From: JBKJUK01 sp046590705
GTDB taxonomy: Bacteria > Acidobacteriota > Thermoanaerobaculia > Gp7-AA8
Reading direction: 5' to 3'
Assembly: GCA_046590705.1 (NCBI GenBank)
Contig: JBKJUK010000385.1
Coordinates: forward strand, 1-8,058
Length of the DNA: 8,058 nucleotides
The notes under the pieces are model-generated. The model was given only the letters and a program-made list of their open reading frames with translations, did not search any database and was not told the origin of the DNA. This document shows positions 6,382 through 8,058 of this stretch, piece after piece (the first letter of the stretch is position 1; the number at the start of each line of letters is the position of its first letter). A program made the position numbers and the translations under genes.

Positions 6382-8058
6382 CTAGAAGGTGTACGCCGCA
6401 CCCAACTCGATGGTGAGCGGAGGATTCGGTCGGACTCCGACTTTGGAACTGAAGAGGAACTCCGACTCTCCGTACCGTGAGCCGGGATAATTCACTCCTT
6501 TGAGCCACACTCTTATCGGCGCGGACGCGCTGAAGTAGGTTGCGTTCGCGGCAAGCCGTTCATATTTCTCGCTGTGCAGGGTTCCCAGGGTATTCAGGGA
6601 TTTTTCGCCAACCTGGGATGCGTCTACGCCGAATGCAATACGGCCACTTCGAATATTGATCGCACTCGCCATTCCGACCTGCGCGACATACTCGGGAATG
6701 TCCGGAAGAAAGACCGCCAAAGGATTCACCGGCGTCGTAAGGCGCGCCTCCACGTCGGAGTAATTCACGAAAAATCTGGTGTCGGTGCCAAGGAAGAACG
6801 CTACCTCAAAATCGGTCCCTTCGCGGCGCGACGCGCCGAGACTCTCGAACTGCGTACCCCCTGGAGGGATCCCTCGGATTTCATTGGAATTGTCCGAGCG
6901 CCATCTATCCGCGCGTAACTCCACACGGTCGTTTGGCTTCCATGCGAAGCCGAATTCGACGTTCTCCGTCTCGGCGATCTTCACGCGACCGATACTAGAG
7001 ATGCTGTTTCTCACTTCCGTGCGGGGAGTCGGGGACCGCATTCCCGTTGCGTACTGCGCGAAGAACTCGAGCGTTTCGACGGGAGTGAGGACGACACCGA
7101 TCTTTGGATCGACTTTGTCAGCTGAGTAGGAATCTACGTAGGTGCCGGCAGCGCGGATATTGTCGTGGATGTCGTATTCAATGTTGGAGTATCGAAGGCC
7201 GGTGGACAATTTCAGCCACTTCGCGATCCCCAGGTCGTGCGTTGCGTAAACAGCCGAATTCGTGAGTACGGCATCGACATTGTCCGTTGCTGCGATGATG
7301 CGCCGCAGTAGCGTGCGATCCTGTTTCGTCTCCGTGTCGTCTCGCTGCAGCGAAGTTCCCGCGAGAAAGAGTGAAGGCATTCCCCAGAGCGGACCGGCGA
7401 AGAATTTCTCCACACGATATCCGAGCGTCGTTCGATCGTCCTGCTGGCGCGTTTGTGTCTGTGTCGCTGAGATCAGCGTGTCATGCCGGAAACGAAGCCA
7501 CTCGCGGGTCGAGCCGTAGAAGGTCGCGATCAGAGGGCTGGTCGTCGCGGCGCCATGACGATAACGAAGGGCAACCAGCGCCTGATCCAGCCCGCCGCCG
7601 TCCGTGAGATTGACGGCATCCTTCTCGTCGATCTCGCCGCGCAGCAGGCGATTGCGGTCGAGATAGCTCGGTGCGTCCCAGTCGCTCGAAAAGTAATGTG
7701 CAGTGACCGTGAAATCATTGGCGCCTGCTGGAATGAGGATCTTGTTGAACGAGCGGACGTGCTTGACCGACTGGTTATCGGCATACCCGTCGATGTCGTA
7801 GACGTCGATGTTCGAGTAGATGGACACGCGTTTCGGATCATAGTTGCCATAGGTTGCCACGACCCGTTTGCTTCCGTAGCTGCCGAGGGCGAGGCTGACC
7901 GATGGCGAGACAACGCCGTCGCGCGTGACGAAGTTCAAACTCGCGCCGCGATGAAAGTCGCCGTATCGCGCAGAGAATGGCCCTCTGATCAACTCTATCC
8001 TCTCCACCGCTTCCGGAAATATGGGCGTCATGTCCATCGCCCCGTGAGAGGAAACGAA
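6382..8058 (-). CDS. TonB-dependent outer-membrane receptor (5' truncated by window edge)
   Basis: The frame stays open through the right edge (8058), so the ATG at 8037 is internal, not the start. The 558 visible residues begin inside the plug domain: SHGAMDMTP, then PEAVERIELIRGPFSARYGDF (15-35), the conserved 'E-R-I-E-x-x-x-G-P-x-x-x-x-Y-G' end of TonB plugs. The rest is a beta-barrel of alternating aromatic and polar strands (for example LKLSTGLRYSNIEYD) ending in ELGAAYTF. The terminal phenylalanine is the usual C-terminal signal for outer-membrane barrel insertion. Such receptors import siderophores, cobalamin, sugars or other large nutrients using TonB-ExbBD energy; the substrate cannot be read from this part. 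Signal peptide, TonB box, any N-terminal carboxypeptidase-like domain and the promoter lie beyond the window. No clear terminator follows the stop at 6382; the peptidase begins 216 bases later on the same strand. Confidence 0.93.
   Translation of the reverse strand, partial: FVSSHGAMDMTPIFPEAVERIELIRGPFSARYGDFHRGASLNFVTRDGVVSPSVSLALGSYGSKRVVATYGNYDPKRVSIYSNIDVYDIDGYADNQSVKHVRSFNKILIPAGANDFTVTAHYFSSDWDAPSYLDRNRLLRGEIDEKDAVNLTDGGGLDQALVALRYRHGAATTSPLIATFYGSTREWLRFRHDTLISATQTQTRQQDDRTTLGYRVEKFFAGPLWGMPSLFLAGTSLQRDDTETKQDRTLLRRIIAATDNVDAVLTNSAVYATHDLGIAKWLKLSTGLRYSNIEYDIHDNIRAAGTYVDSYSADKVDPKIGVVLTPVETLEFFAQYATGMRSPTPRTEVRNSISSIGRVKIAETENVEFGFAWKPNDRVELRADRWRSDNSNEIRGIPPGGTQFESLGASRREGTDFEVAFFLGTDTRFFVNYSDVEARLTTPVNPLAVFLPDIPEYVAQVGMASAINIRSGRIAFGVDASQVGEKSLNTLGTLHSEKYERLAANATYFSASAPIRVWLKGVNYPGSRYGESEFLFSSKVGVRPNPPLTIELGAAYTF

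Noticed and set aside
8035..8037. ATG at 8037 as the true start of the TonB-dependent receptor
   Set aside because: The frame continues upstream to the window edge with in-family plug residues (SHGA), and no signal peptide follows the ATG.
1..8058. Search for mobile elements, CRISPR arrays, tRNA/rRNA genes, phage genes or a defence system
   Set aside because: No spaced repeats, transposase motifs, terminal inverted repeats or RNA gene signatures were seen; the 5' nuclease is a housekeeping-type family and alone is not evidence of a defence system.

Overview
The window looks like ordinary chromosomal sequence from a GC-rich, Gram-negative, free-living bacterium. The best guess is Acidobacteriota. 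The main support is the long Ser/Thr kinase with a TolB/PD40-type beta-propeller tail, whose N-terminus (MTIAAGTRLGPYEI) is typical of kinases abundant in that phylum. A secreted subtilase with an 'FSLSVSPSSVSV' C-terminal domain and a TonB-dependent outer-membrane receptor fit a Gram-negative soil or sediment degrader. The phylum is an inference from protein style; there is no rRNA or marker gene here.

Layout. Bases 1-89 hold the last 28 codons of a plus-strand gene, probably a TPR protein. Everything else is on the minus strand, so the description below runs from high to low coordinates. A TonB-dependent receptor enters from the right edge, cut within its plug domain, and ends at 6382. A 216-base gap follows, carrying a TTGACA-type promoter with a tandem 11-bp repeat. 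Next is a secreted S8 serine peptidase (6165-4678) with a strong Shine-Dalgarno site, closed by a textbook intrinsic terminator (4658-4627). It is therefore probably a single-gene transcript. After a roughly 200-base gap come a receptor-like Ser/Thr kinase (4410-1678), a stand-alone Pol I-type 5'-3' exonuclease/flap endonuclease (1590-766) and a GNAT acetyltransferase (708-151). Gaps between these three are 87 and 57 bases with no clear terminator, so they may be co-transcribed. The GNAT gene converges on the TPR gene.

How the genes relate. The receptor and peptidase both serve the cell surface and exterior (nutrient uptake, extracellular proteolysis). The kinase is a membrane-anchored signalling protein. 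The exonuclease acts on DNA, and the GNAT acetylates an unknown acceptor. No shared pathway is evident beyond co-orientation.

I found no mobile element, CRISPR array, tRNA or rRNA, and no convincing undescribed system. The points most worth a second look are the duplicated -35-like box before the peptidase, the extra 23 or so polar residues inside the kinase N-lobe, the aqualysin-like cysteine spacing of the peptidase with an atypical C-terminal domain, and the kinase-exonuclease-GNAT neighbourhood.
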